Shown here: piece by piece, positions 28,617 through 37,713 of the stretch | Numbering within the stretch: position 1 is the stretch's first letter | Layout: every line of letters starts with the position of its first letter | From: Pirellulales bacterium | GTDB lineage: Bacteria; Planctomycetota; Planctomycetia; Pirellulales; JACPPG01 | Direction: 5' to 3' | Assembly (NCBI GenBank): GCA_036499395.1 | Contig: DASYDW010000143.1 | Location: 1-59,808, forward strand | DNA: 59,808 nucleotides | The notes under the pieces: generated by a model | Database searches by the model: none | What the model saw: the letters and a program-made list of their open reading frames with translations, nothing else | Told to the model about the DNA's origin: nothing | Position numbers and translations under genes: made by a program

Positions 28617-29546
28617 TTATTCCACGGAAAAGTCGAGGTCGGGAATGCGCTGCTTGCCCGGTTCATCGAAATCGATAAGACATTGGCCTGACAGATCGGC
28701 GAGCGCGGCGTTGGCTACCAGGAATACGCGAGCACCGAAATCGGGAACGGGCATTTGTTGCCCATCGAGATCGGCGTATAGCTTTGAGGTTCGCGGTTGT
28801 TCGCGCCCGATAGCTTGTGCGTAGCCTAGCGGATGCCAATCGCGATCGATTGAACCGATATAATTCAGCACCGTGCAATGCGCCTCGCGGATTTCGGCGA
28901 CCGCCTGAGCATAGTCGCGATAGTATTGCCGGTAGTTCGCCCAGCGGCCTGCTGATTGGCTGACGTCGGCAAGCGCGGCGAGCGCCGGCGAGGGAAGTCG
29001 TTTCGACAGGTCGGCAGGCACGAAATCCGCGGCCTTTTCGTCGAGCGATTTTTCGACCGTCGCGATCACTTGCAATACACCGCGTGCGCTGGCCGCATAC
29101 AGCGGACGATCACCGGCCGGGAATACGATCGCCGAAACGTGCTGCCCGCGGTCGAGATTTCCACCGACCTTGTAGACCGCCTCGGCCACGGTGTAGGTGC
29201 GCAACTCGTCGTAGTCGCCGACAAAGGTGAATGGCTGATCTGGACGACCGAGAGTTTTCAATTGTGCGATCGACAATTGCTGCTGCGTTGCCGGATCGTA
29301 CGCGATCATCCGCAGCAAACGTTTGGGACGCTGATTATCTAGTAGCGCCTGTAACCACGCGGAATCTGTGGGAACCGAGTCTTTCGCCGTGACTTTAGAA
29401 ACGGCCGCGGCTGACGCGTCGATCGGATACCGATCGGACAGAATGAAATAACGAACGCCGACGATGGCCGTGATTGCGACGGCCAGCAGCAGGAACATTC
29501 CCGTTCGAAAGAGCGGTCGCCCCTGGGACGACATCACGGCAGCCAT
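28617..29546 (-). CDS. Membrane-anchored protein of unknown function
   Basis: A 309-residue protein with an N-terminal membrane segment (about residues 15-33, FLLLAVAITAIVGVRYFIL) and a soluble remainder. It has a helical middle (QSAGRWANYRQYYRDYAQAV) and a C-terminal domain ending in DLDFSVE. No known motif is found. Start choice: the ATG at 29546 gives a short cytoplasmic end; the frame is open to 29633. It follows the DUF1501 gene by 14 nt on the same strand, so the two are almost certainly co-transcribed and may act together at the membrane. Confidence 0.72.
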   Translation of the reverse strand: MAAVMSSQGRPLFRTGMFLLLAVAITAIVGVRYFILSDRYPIDASAAAVSKVTAKDSVPTDSAWLQALLDNQRPKRLLRMIAYDPATQQQLSIAQLKTLGRPDQPFTFVGDYDELRTYTVAEAVYKVGGNLDRGQHVSAIVFPAGDRPLYAASARGVLQVIATVEKSLDEKAADFVPADLSKRLPSPALAALADVSQSAGRWANYRQYYRDYAQAVAEIREAHCTVLNYIGSIDRDWHPLGYAQAIGREQPRTSKLYADLDGQQMPVPDFGARVFLVANAALADLSGQCLIDFDEPGKQRIPDLDFSVE

Positions 29547-29560
29547 ATGCACCTCGCCGA

Positions 29561-30988
29561 TTAGCCGAGCCCTGGGATGGGTCGTCCCCCTTCGGTGACG
29601 ATCGGGATGGGCCGCCCTTGGCGATTGATCCATTGCGCGGCGAGATCGATGTCCAGATGCCGGAAGACCGTCGCCGCGAGATCCGCGGGGCGCACCGGCG
29701 CTTCGGCAATGTCGTAACCCCGCCGGTCGGTGCTACCGATCACCTGGCCGCAGGGGAGCCCGCCGCCAGCCGCGATCATCGACATACAATTCGTCCAGTG
29801 GCCGCGTCCGGCCGTGGGTGTCATCACGGGCGTGCGACCGAATTCCCCCATCATCAGCACCAGCGTTGAATCCAGCAGCCCACGCGATTCGAGGTCGTTG
29901 ATCAAGGCGAACAGCGCTTGATCGACCAAGGGAAGAAGCGGCGTCAAACCCTTGGCGATGCCTCCCCATTTGACTTCATCGCCATGGTGATCGAAGTAGC
30001 CCCAGGCGCCGCTGACGAGCGTGAATGTGACCCCGGCCTCGACCAGGCGGCGAGCCAGCAGCGTTTTCTCCCCCAAGCTGCTGCGGCCATACGCATCGCG
30101 TGTTTTGTCGGTTTCTTGCGACACGTCGAAGGCCCGCTGTACGTGTGCGCTTGTGACCATGTCGACGGCCATTTGCGAGAACCGGTCGGAGCTGTCCATC
30201 GCCCGTGAGAGGTCCAGATCGCGACGAAAGTGATCGAACCCGTGCCGCAGTGCGTCGCGGTCGCGAAGCCGCTCGACGGCGATCCCCTTCGGGATCGCCA
30301 GCCGTCCCGGAAGCTCTTTGCCGTTGACCGGTTCGTAATTGTTTCCGAGGTGGCCGGCGCCCCATACGTCGGCCTTCCAGCTATCGGCCAGGCCGACGAA
30401 GGCCGGCAGATTCGGGGCGTTTGCTCCACGCAGGCGGGCAACGATCGACCCCATCGATGGGTAGCCCTGACCATCGTTGCCGTCATCGCTGCGGCGGGCG
30501 AGCGCATTGCCGGCTTGCATCGTGATCGGCGTGTGATTGCTGGCCGAGCAATCGACCGAGCGAATGATCGACAGCTTCGGCATAAGTCGCGCGGTTAGCG
30601 GTAGGTGCTCGCAGACCTGGATGCCGGGCACGGCTGTATCGATGGATTGATACGGTCCGCGAATCTCGGCCGGAGCCTCGGGCTTGGGATCCCACATGTC
30701 GATATGGCTGGGACCGCCGGAGAGCCAGAAGAGAATCACCGACTTCTTATCGCCGGGAATGTCTCCGCGGGTATTTTTTCCTGCGGTTTCGGCTGCGGTC
30801 CGTGATCGAAGCACATCAACCAATGACAGTCCCGCCAGACCGGCGGTGCCTGTTTGCAAAAACCAGCGGCGCGATCCACAGCGAATTGTGTCACCGGTGG
30901 GCGGCAACATGGGATTGATGCCCGCTGCCTGGCGATGCTCTTTTGTGTGCGATGACTCGGCGCTCGAGCGACGTTTCGCGGACGACAT
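29561..30988 (-). CDS. DUF1501 protein with twin-arginine signal
   Basis: About 475 residues from the ATG at 30988, which has GGAG 8 nt upstream; an internal ATG (30910) would place the Tat motif nearer the start. The Tat-like signal is SRRWFLQTGTAGLAG. The body has the DUF1501 hallmarks: VILFWLSGGPSHIDMWDPK, RSVDCSASNHT, GAWGYFDHHGDE and MMGEFGRTPVM. These resemble the alkaline-phosphatase/sulfatase fold. Such genes are abundant in Planctomycetes, commonly beside a DUF1553 cytochrome gene. Here the partner is a membrane-anchored protein instead. The enzymatic role is not established. Confidence 0.92.
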   Translation of the reverse strand: MSSAKRRSSAESSHTKEHRQAAGINPMLPPTGDTIRCGSRRWFLQTGTAGLAGLSLVDVLRSRTAAETAGKNTRGDIPGDKKSVILFWLSGGPSHIDMWDPKPEAPAEIRGPYQSIDTAVPGIQVCEHLPLTARLMPKLSIIRSVDCSASNHTPITMQAGNALARRSDDGNDGQGYPSMGSIVARLRGANAPNLPAFVGLADSWKADVWGAGHLGNNYEPVNGKELPGRLAIPKGIAVERLRDRDALRHGFDHFRRDLDLSRAMDSSDRFSQMAVDMVTSAHVQRAFDVSQETDKTRDAYGRSSLGEKTLLARRLVEAGVTFTLVSGAWGYFDHHGDEVKWGGIAKGLTPLLPLVDQALFALINDLESRGLLDSTLVLMMGEFGRTPVMTPTAGRGHWTNCMSMIAAGGGLPCGQVIGSTDRRGYDIAEAPVRPADLAATVFRHLDIDLAAQWINRQGRPIPIVTEGGRPIPGLG

Positions 30989-31196
30989 GTTCGCACTCCG
31001 TGGCGGGGAGGACACTTCGAGCGATGCGCGGGCGGGGTAGGGGGCGGATACAGGCGTGCCTGGGATTGTACCCATAAGTGAACGAGAATGCATCCTGGTT
31101 TGCCGCCACCGGTTGGCATCGAGGGGCCTGCGAGATACAAAACGACTTCGCGTCGCCCGTTCGACATTCGACTCTTTATTATCCTGAGACCGCTCT

Positions 31197-32423
31197 ATGT
31201 CCTGTTTTGTCACCCATTTGGAAAGTGCCATTGATGGCACGCATCTGCCGGCCGACGAGCCGCAAACGCTTTACAAGGACCGTCCTTTGTGGGTGCGCTA
31301 CGATCTGGACGCGGTGCGGCAGGCCGTCACGCGCGAGGACCTGGTTCTGCGCCCTCCCATGATGTGGCGCTACCGCGAGCTGTTACCGCCGGCCGACGAA
31401 AAATTCATCGTTTCGCTTGGCGAACAGATGACGCCGATTTTGCGCTGCCGGCGACTGGGACATCGCTTCGGATTGGACAATCTGTACATCAAGGACGAGT
31501 CCCGGCTACCGACCGGCAGCTTCAAAAGCCGCGGTTTGGCGATGGCCATTACGATGGCGGGCCAGTTCGGAATCCGGCGCGTGGCAATCCCCACGGCGGG
31601 CAACGCCGGCGGCGCAATGGCCGCCTATGCCGCCCGCTCGGGCATCGAGGCGTTCGTCTTCATGCCGCAGGATACGCCAGTGATCAACCAACTCGAATGT
31701 CGTTTGGCCGGCGCGAAGACTTTTCTCGTCAACGGTCTAATTACCGATTGCGGCCGGATCGTGCGCGAGGGGAAGCAGCATCTCGATTGGTTTGACATGT
31801 CAACGCTGAAGGAGCCGTATCGCATTGAGGGTAAGAAAACGATGGGACTGGAACTGGCCGAGCAGTTCGGCTGGCAGTTGCCTGATGTGATCGTTTATCC
31901 AACTGGTGGCGGCACTGGTTTGATTGGTATGTGGAAAGCCTTCGAAGAGTTGGCCGAGTTGGGCTGGCTCGAAGATGCGCGCCGCCCGCGGATGGTGGCG
32001 GTGCAATCCTCGGGGTGTGCTCCGATCGTGCGGGCTTTCGAAGCGGGCGAGCGTTTTGCGCAGCCGTTTCCGGACGCCAGGACCGTGGCGAGCGGAATTC
32101 GCGTGCCGGCCGCGGTCGGCGATTTCATGATCCTGGACGCCGTTCGCGCCAGCGAAGGCCGCGCCGTGGCGGTCGACGAAACGCGGTTGTGCTATTGGAT
32201 GGCGTTGGGTACGGCGAGTGAAGGAATATCGATCTGCCCCGAGACGGCGGCCTGTTTGGGCGCCGTCGAGCAACTGGCGGCCGAGCGATGGATCGAACCT
32301 GAAGAGCGCGTCGTTGTCTTCAACACCGGCGCGGCGCAGAAATATCCCGAAGCGATGGCGGTCCCGCTGCCGCGGCTCGACAAGGATGCGCCGCTGGACT
32401 GGGAGCAGATAGCGCGCGGCTGA
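31197..32423 (+). CDS. thrC: Threonine synthase-like PLP enzyme
   Basis: A 408-residue fold type II PLP enzyme. The PLP lysine is K110 in RLPTGSFKSRG, the phosphate-binding loop is TGGGTGLIG, and the end carries VVVFNTGAAQKYPE. It resembles the plant-type threonine synthases, which convert O-phosphohomoserine to threonine in the cytoplasm. The start at 31197 has no obvious ribosome-binding site. No other Thr-pathway gene is adjacent. Threonine dehydratase-like alternatives are less likely because of its N-terminus and length. Confidence 0.88.
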   Translation: MSCFVTHLESAIDGTHLPADEPQTLYKDRPLWVRYDLDAVRQAVTREDLVLRPPMMWRYRELLPPADEKFIVSLGEQMTPILRCRRLGHRFGLDNLYIKDESRLPTGSFKSRGLAMAITMAGQFGIRRVAIPTAGNAGGAMAAYAARSGIEAFVFMPQDTPVINQLECRLAGAKTFLVNGLITDCGRIVREGKQHLDWFDMSTLKEPYRIEGKKTMGLELAEQFGWQLPDVIVYPTGGGTGLIGMWKAFEELAELGWLEDARRPRMVAVQSSGCAPIVRAFEAGERFAQPFPDARTVASGIRVPAAVGDFMILDAVRASEGRAVAVDETRLCYWMALGTASEGISICPETAACLGAVEQLAAERWIEPEERVVVFNTGAAQKYPEAMAVPLPRLDKDAPLDWEQIARG

Positions 32424-32451
32424 TATTCGGAAAGCAAAGCACGCGACGGGC

Positions 32452-32586
32452 TCAGAGCAACGTCGTCGGAGGACCGTCGCTATTGTGGGGGCGATTATCG
32501 GCGGGGCGCACCGCCACGGCCACGGCCAATGCCACGATAATGACGACGCCCAGGACAATCGCCCCAGCGATGAGCGTTCCTGACAT
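32452..32586 (-). CDS. Small single-span membrane protein
   Basis: A 44-residue protein whose ATG at 32586 has AGGGA upstream. One hydrophobic span (TLIAGAIVLGVVIIVALAVA) is followed by a short polar tail (DNRPHNSDGPPTTLL). The family is not recognised. It lies convergent to threonine synthase and 257 bp from the Gfo/Idh/MocA gene. Confidence 0.55.
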   Translation of the reverse strand: MSGTLIAGAIVLGVVIIVALAVAVAVRPADNRPHNSDGPPTTLL

Positions 32587-32843
32587 GATTCGTCCCTGGG
32601 GGCCGAGTCGGGCTTCGATTCGCCCTATTTCCCGGCCGCAGATGTCCGCAAGCAAAATCTGAGTAGCTCCGCTAGCATAAGCCTATATCACGTGGCGGCA
32701 AGCGGCCAGCAAAATTGGAATTCATCGTCGTTCCGGCGACGCCGCTCGACGCGTCTGGTCATGCAACGCGTGTAACAACTCCGATCGATTCGCCATCGCG
32801 GCTTTCCGGGTGACGCCCGATCCTCCTTGCAACGCACACAATC

Positions 32844-33830
32844 ATGGAACGCATCAAAATCGGCCAGATCGGTACCGGACATTCGCACGCCGAGGGCAAG
32901 ATGCAGGTCTTGCGAGCCTCGGACCGGTACGAAGTTGTCGGTGTGGTGGAAGCGAACGCGAAGCTGGCCGCAGCCGCCCTGCAGTCGGCCGCTTATCGCG
33001 ACGTGCCCTTTTTGACCGAAGAGGAGTTGCTCAATCTGCCAGGGCTCGAGGCCGTGGTCGTTGAGACCAATGTTCCTGATCTACTGGTCGCCGGCGAGCG
33101 AGTAATCGCGGCAGGCAAGCATCTGCATTTGGAGAAGCCGGGCGGAGCTTCGTTGCCCCGATTCCGCCGACTGCTGGACACCGCAGCAAGTAAACATCTG
33201 GTCGTGCAATTGGGCTACATGTATCGCTACAACCCCGGCATCCAGCTATTGCGAGAAGTGCTGAAGAAAGGATATCTCGGCGAGCCGTTCGAGATTCACG
33301 CCGTGATGAGCAAGGTGGTGAATCCGCCGTCGCGCCGCGCGTTTGCCGAGTTCGCGGGCGGCATGATGTTCGAGCAGGGCTGCCATTTGATCGACCTGGT
33401 GATCGGCCTCATGGGGCGGCCGACGCGCGTAACGTCTTACCTGCAACATGTCGCGCCGATGGACGATTCCCTGGCTGATAACACGCTGGCCGTGCTCGAA
33501 TACCCACGAGCAATTGCGACGGTAAAGAGCAGTGCTATGGAAGTGGAAGGAGGAGCACGTCGGCATTTTGTCGTGTGCGGAAGTGAGGGGACGTGCCACG
33601 TGCAACCGCTCGACGAGCCCAACGTGCAGTTGGCTCTCTCCAAACCGCGCGATCAATACAAGAAAGGTTATCAAGAGATACCCTTCGGCGATTATCCTCG
33701 CTATGTGGGGGATATGGCGGACCTGGCGCGTGTGATTCGCGGCGAGAAGGAGCCTGATTTCTCGTACGAACACGACCTGGCCGTGCTCGAAGCAATGCTT
33801 ACGGCAGCGAAAATGCCACTCGATCGGTAA
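32844..33830 (+). CDS. Gfo/Idh/MocA-family oxidoreductase
   Basis: A 328-residue NAD(P)-dependent oxidoreductase. The Rossmann start is IGQIGTGHSHAEGK, and the cofactor-lysine motif is HLEKPGG (EKPGG at 97-101). The C-terminal half contains GGMMFEQGCHLIDLVIGLMG, the usual active-site helix. These enzymes oxidise or reduce sugars and inositols; many in Planctomycetes are of unknown substrate. It is followed within 11 nt by a convergent amidohydrolase gene, so it is not in an operon with it. Confidence 0.92.
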   Translation: MERIKIGQIGTGHSHAEGKMQVLRASDRYEVVGVVEANAKLAAAALQSAAYRDVPFLTEEELLNLPGLEAVVVETNVPDLLVAGERVIAAGKHLHLEKPGGASLPRFRRLLDTAASKHLVVQLGYMYRYNPGIQLLREVLKKGYLGEPFEIHAVMSKVVNPPSRRAFAEFAGGMMFEQGCHLIDLVIGLMGRPTRVTSYLQHVAPMDDSLADNTLAVLEYPRAIATVKSSAMEVEGGARRHFVVCGSEGTCHVQPLDEPNVQLALSKPRDQYKKGYQEIPFGDYPRYVGDMADLARVIRGEKEPDFSYEHDLAVLEAMLTAAKMPLDR

Positions 33831-33841
33831 GGGCGTCGATC

Positions 33842-35416
33842 TTATGCGCGGTAACGCAGCGCCCGACCCGGTAGCGGACCGTCGAATTGGTCGATCGGCG
33901 TGCCCGCGGTCACGATCAGTGTGCCATTAACGATCACGTGCTCGACACCCGAGGCATATTGCTGCGGATCGGCGAACGTGGCGCGGTCGGCGATCGTGTC
34001 GGGATCGAAGGCGACGATGTCGGCAAACGCACCTTCTGCGATTTGGCCGCGGTCGGTCAGTCCGAAACGTGCCGCCGGGATCGAGGTCATCTTGCGGACC
34101 GCCGCTTCGAGCGTGAACAAACGCCGGTCGCGGACCAACGTGCCTAGCATTCTTGCTGCCGAGCCAAATTGCCGCGGGTGGATCAAGGCGTCGGGAAAGA
34201 AGATGCCGTCGCTGCCCAGCATGAAGCGGGAATGAGTCAAAAAGGGCTCGACGACGGCACCGTCGGCCAGGTGGAAAACGCAGTTCACGGCCAGATTCTC
34301 TTCGATCAACAGATCGCAAATGGCATCAGCCGGCGAGCGCTCGTCGCGACGCGTGTATTCCGCCAAGGACATGCCGAGCAGCGGCTGATTGTCGACGCTG
34401 CCAACCCAGGCAATACGTATGTTGTCCAAATTGAGAACACCATCGGCCAGTTGCACCGCAAAACGACGGCGCACCACTGGGTCAGCTAGCCGACTGAGAA
34501 CACCGAGCGGTCCATCTTCCCACACTTCGTACGGCAGCAGCGAATTGAGCATCGAACTGCCGGGAGTGTACGGATAAATGTCGAACGAAAAGTCAACTTC
34601 GTGTAGGGCCGTCTGATCGATGTAGGTCAGCAGCTCGTCCGCTTCGCGCGAACTACTAGCTTTCAGGTGCGAAATGTGAACGGCTACGCCGGCGCGGCGA
34701 CCAATCTCGACGGCTTCGCGCACGCCGGCCAGCGTGCCGCGCTTATAGCGGACATGCGTGACGAAGATGCCCCCGCTTGGGGAACTGGCGGCAATGACTT
34801 CGACCAGCTCGTCTGTGTCGGCGAAGCACTGCGAGACGTAGTCCATGCCGGTCGATACGCCCGTCGCCCCTTCGTCCATGCCGCGCCGCACTTCATAACG
34901 CATGCGGCGCAACTGGCTGTCGTCAGGCTGTTCGCGCCCCCAGCCGAGCGCTAATACGCGAACGTTCGCATAGGGGACCTGGGCGACGACGTTTTGAACC
35001 GTTCGCCGATGCAAGAGCGCGAGGTAGTCTCCGATCGACTGCCAGCCTCGATAGTCGTGCTGCACCAGGCCGTTAAGCGATCGCAGATAGTAGAGCCATT
35101 GGGGCGCCAGTTCCGGCGTCACCGGCGCGTAAGAGATGCCGTCAGACATCAGCACTTCGGTCGTGAAGCCTTGCAGCGTCTTCGAGGCGAAGTTCGGCGT
35201 CTTCAGCAGCCAACCGTCTGAATGATTGTGTACGTCGATAAAGCCTGGCGCGATGATCAAGCCGACGGCGTCGATCGTTGTCTTGGCACTGGCACCGGGC
35301 AGGATTCCGACCGCGGCGATGCGGTCGGCACGCACGGCGACGTCCGCGCGCAGGCGTGGCTTGCCCGAGCCATCGATAACGGTGCCGCCGCGGATGAGCA
35401 GATCGAAGTCAGCCAT
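33842..35416 (-). CDS. N-acyl-D-amino-acid deacylase-like amidohydrolase
   Basis: A 524-residue metal-dependent amidohydrolase. The D-aminoacylase signature is seen in GFIDVHNHSDG (H63, H65, D67), VAVHISHLKASSS and the C-terminal MLGSDGIFFPDALIHPRQFG, where the Asp is the catalytic base position. The family hydrolyses N-acyl-D-amino acids or related D-amide substrates and binds zinc. Substrate chirality cannot be read from the sequence. The adjacent Gfo/Idh/MocA gene is convergent, so functional linkage is not implied. Confidence 0.88.
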   Translation of the reverse strand: MADFDLLIRGGTVIDGSGKPRLRADVAVRADRIAAVGILPGASAKTTIDAVGLIIAPGFIDVHNHSDGWLLKTPNFASKTLQGFTTEVLMSDGISYAPVTPELAPQWLYYLRSLNGLVQHDYRGWQSIGDYLALLHRRTVQNVVAQVPYANVRVLALGWGREQPDDSQLRRMRYEVRRGMDEGATGVSTGMDYVSQCFADTDELVEVIAASSPSGGIFVTHVRYKRGTLAGVREAVEIGRRAGVAVHISHLKASSSREADELLTYIDQTALHEVDFSFDIYPYTPGSSMLNSLLPYEVWEDGPLGVLSRLADPVVRRRFAVQLADGVLNLDNIRIAWVGSVDNQPLLGMSLAEYTRRDERSPADAICDLLIEENLAVNCVFHLADGAVVEPFLTHSRFMLGSDGIFFPDALIHPRQFGSAARMLGTLVRDRRLFTLEAAVRKMTSIPAARFGLTDRGQIAEGAFADIVAFDPDTIADRATFADPQQYASGVEHVIVNGTLIVTAGTPIDQFDGPLPGRALRYRA

Positions 35417-35685
35417 GAATCAGGGGGCGAAGTCAGAGGAGGCGAAGGCGGGAATCGCAAGCGCGCCTCAGCGTAACCGGGCACCTGCTGGCCGGGCAAG
35501 CGCCAGCGACGCCAGCAATAGATCGTGCGGACCTGGTAAACCGCGAAACTTATGGGCGCGGCGTTGTTGCGGCGGGCTGCGCGTACCGCGTATCCGACTG
35601 CTTGATTCTCGGTTCGACCAGGTCCGATAAGCCGGAAGTCCGCGCGCTGCGGATTCTGTCAGAAGCACTTCGCAAGGCCAGGGCC

Positions 35686-36675
35686 ATGAAGATCAAGCAC
35701 TGGGTCGCTAGCTGGTTGCTCACCGCATTTGGGATCGTTGCTGTCGCCGCTGCTCCGGCCGACGCGGCCGGCATCGTGCCGGGTTCCGGGCAATGCCTGG
35801 ATATCGTCGGTGACGATTTCGAGGATCCGCAGTGGGGCTACAACTTCAATAGCCCGAAAGCCAGCGTCGATCTGGACAAGAACTCGCGGTTCCCGGCTGG
35901 CCAATCGAAAAATGGGCGCTGGCGCGAGAATATCGACCGCGGGCAGCCCGACGTCATGCAACGCGTCCCCACGCCCGAGGGCGGATTGGCGGGCAGCGAA
36001 TGGTCATTGCTCATGGCGTCAAAGGCGACCGGCATTCCTGGTCAACTGACACGTAAGGGAGAGCAGGACGACGTCTTCATGAGCGTCAACGCGCGGATCG
36101 GACGTTACATCCCGGTGGCACAGGGGCCGAGCGTCGTAGTGCGCGTTTTCGTACCGCCGTGGGAAGAATTCGAAGAACGCAGCGGTTCGTCCTTCAGTCT
36201 GCGAGCCACGGTGCGCGGCAAGAAACAGGATAAGGACGAGACCGAACCGTACTGGCCTGGCATTTTCGTCAATTACAAGCGCCCCGCCGAACGCCACAAG
36301 AACGAGGCACCCGCCTATTGGGTGATTCGCGCGTCGAACCCGGGCGGCGACTATCGCTCTCTGCCTATCAAAGAAGGGGGCTGGTACACGCTTGGCATGT
36401 CGTTCACCGGCGATGGCATGATCCACTATTATGTTCGCCAGGGAATCGACGATCTAAGGGCATCGGATCGCGTCGCGTCGCAATTTCCCTACAACTTCCA
36501 ATGCCTGTACTTTATCGATGTCTTTTTTGACATCTTCGGATCGAATGATGGCCAGAACTGGACAACCGGCTGGGTGATCGATGATCCGGCGGTGTTCCTG
36601 GCCTATCCGCCGCGCGTGCCATACGCACTGGTGCGGGCGCCGTCGAAAGCCAAGCCGAAGAAGGCCACGAGGTAA
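35686..36675 (+). CDS. Secreted protein of unknown function
   Basis: A 329-residue protein from the ATG at 35686, giving the signal peptide KIKHWVASWLLTAFGIVAVA ending PADA. The mature part is hydrophilic and beta-rich, with aromatic-rich strands (GGWYTLGMSFTGDGMIHYYV). No family is recognised, though the opening motifs (DFEDPQWGYNF) recall concanavalin-like carbohydrate-binding proteins. The tail is basic. The gene is divergent from the amidohydrolase, with a 269-bp gap. Confidence 0.65.
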   Translation: MKIKHWVASWLLTAFGIVAVAAAPADAAGIVPGSGQCLDIVGDDFEDPQWGYNFNSPKASVDLDKNSRFPAGQSKNGRWRENIDRGQPDVMQRVPTPEGGLAGSEWSLLMASKATGIPGQLTRKGEQDDVFMSVNARIGRYIPVAQGPSVVVRVFVPPWEEFEERSGSSFSLRATVRGKKQDKDETEPYWPGIFVNYKRPAERHKNEAPAYWVIRASNPGGDYRSLPIKEGGWYTLGMSFTGDGMIHYYVRQGIDDLRASDRVASQFPYNFQCLYFIDVFFDIFGSNDGQNWTTGWVIDDPAVFLAYPPRVPYALVRAPSKAKPKKATR

Positions 36676-36829
36676 TTGCGGCCGAGCGGCGTTTCGAACG
36701 CTTGAAGAGTGCACCTTGGCGGTGCCGCTGAAATTTAGCGCCAGCACGCTCACGCTGTCGTGAGCATCACACCCAGGACAGTTGGCACAGCGCTTACGCG
36801 TGACGCCTGGCTGCGTCCGCTTTCTGAGC

Positions 36830-37120
36830 TTAGGCGCCGACCGTGTTTTCGTTCTGCGGTTCGACGGTCGTCGGCTCGCTCGTGGGAGGGACGAACTTGG
36901 GGGCCGTCGCTTCGTCGCGATCGTCGGCCGGCGGGTAGTTCGTCACTCGGCTGGGGCGTGAGGAAGCGCTGCTTACCTCTTCCTCAATGCCGCTGAGGCC
37001 CTTTTTGAACTCGGTCATGCTCTTACCGAGGGAACGGGCCACGCTCGGCAAGCGGCTGCCAAACAGCAGCACGGCCACGGCGCCTACGATCGCGATTTCC
37101 ATCGGGCTGAGACCAAACAT
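36830..37120 (-). CDS. TatA/E-type twin-arginine translocase protein
   Basis: A 96-residue protein with the TatA architecture: short periplasmic N-terminus, one membrane helix (MEIAIVGAVAVLLFGSRLP), the FGSRLPSVARSLGKSM amphipathic helix with its FG and Gly, and an acidic tail. TatA proteins oligomerise to form the pore for folded proteins carrying twin-arginine signals, such as the multicopper oxidase, DUF1501 and cupin proteins of this window. It is 64 bp downstream of a second TatA and has a longer tail. Confidence 0.93.
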   Translation of the reverse strand: MFGLSPMEIAIVGAVAVLLFGSRLPSVARSLGKSMTEFKKGLSGIEEEVSSASSRPSRVTNYPPADDRDEATAPKFVPPTSEPTTVEPQNENTVGA

Positions 37121-37184
37121 AACTAAGTCCTCTTATCAGAAAGCTGGTTCAGGCACGCGGCGGTAACAACACGCGCTGCGGCGC

Positions 37185-37379
37185 CTATTTCTTGACTTGG
37201 GTAACTTTCGGGGGGGCACCTTCGGAGTCGTCCTCGATTCCCTGGACCCCCTTTTTGAACTCGACCACGCTGCGCCCCATCGAACGCATAACGCTTGGCA
37301 AGCGATTGCCGAACAACAGCAGGACGACCGCTCCGACGATCAAAATCTCGGTAGGACCGATCATGGCTAGGGGGAACAT
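37185..37379 (-). CDS. TatA-type twin-arginine translocase protein
   Basis: A 64-residue TatA. The helix GPTEILIVGAVVLLLFGNRLP and the following PSVMRSMGRSVVEFKKGVQG match the twin-arginine pore protein. It is separated from the other TatA by 64 bp, same strand, so the two are likely one transcript. The two differ mainly in the tail. No tatC is in the window. Confidence 0.93.
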   Translation of the reverse strand: MFPLAMIGPTEILIVGAVVLLLFGNRLPSVMRSMGRSVVEFKKGVQGIEDDSEGAPPKVTQVKK

Positions 37380-37713
37380 ACAATCCTCTTTCGAGATTCG
37401 CCGACCAATTCGGTCAATCGACGCGGGGCCAGAAGGAAATACGAGGCGGGATCGTCGAACACGCTGCGCCGGCGGGGTCCCCTTGCCGGGGTGACAGCGC
37501 GTCGGGCAGGCGTAACCACCCTACCAGTTTAATTTTACTGACGGCCGGTGGTCAGTCAAACTAAAAGCCAGTAGCCCGGCAGAAGCCCGGTCCGCTGGGT
37601 GTGGCGGTCAGGCCGGCTTTTCGGCCCTAACTACCGAAGGGATGCCCGATTCCGATCCGCCCGCCTCGCCTGACTGATGACTGCCGTGCGCATTGTATCG
37701 CGGCCATCGCGCG
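37380..37713. other. 334-bp intergenic region upstream of tatA
   Basis: No gene is recognised. It is between the 671-residue toroid gene end and the tatA start, both minus strand, so it should carry the tatA promoter. A short hairpin (GGCCG, GCTTTT, CGGCC at 37611-37626) is present but has no T-run. Confidence 0.4.
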
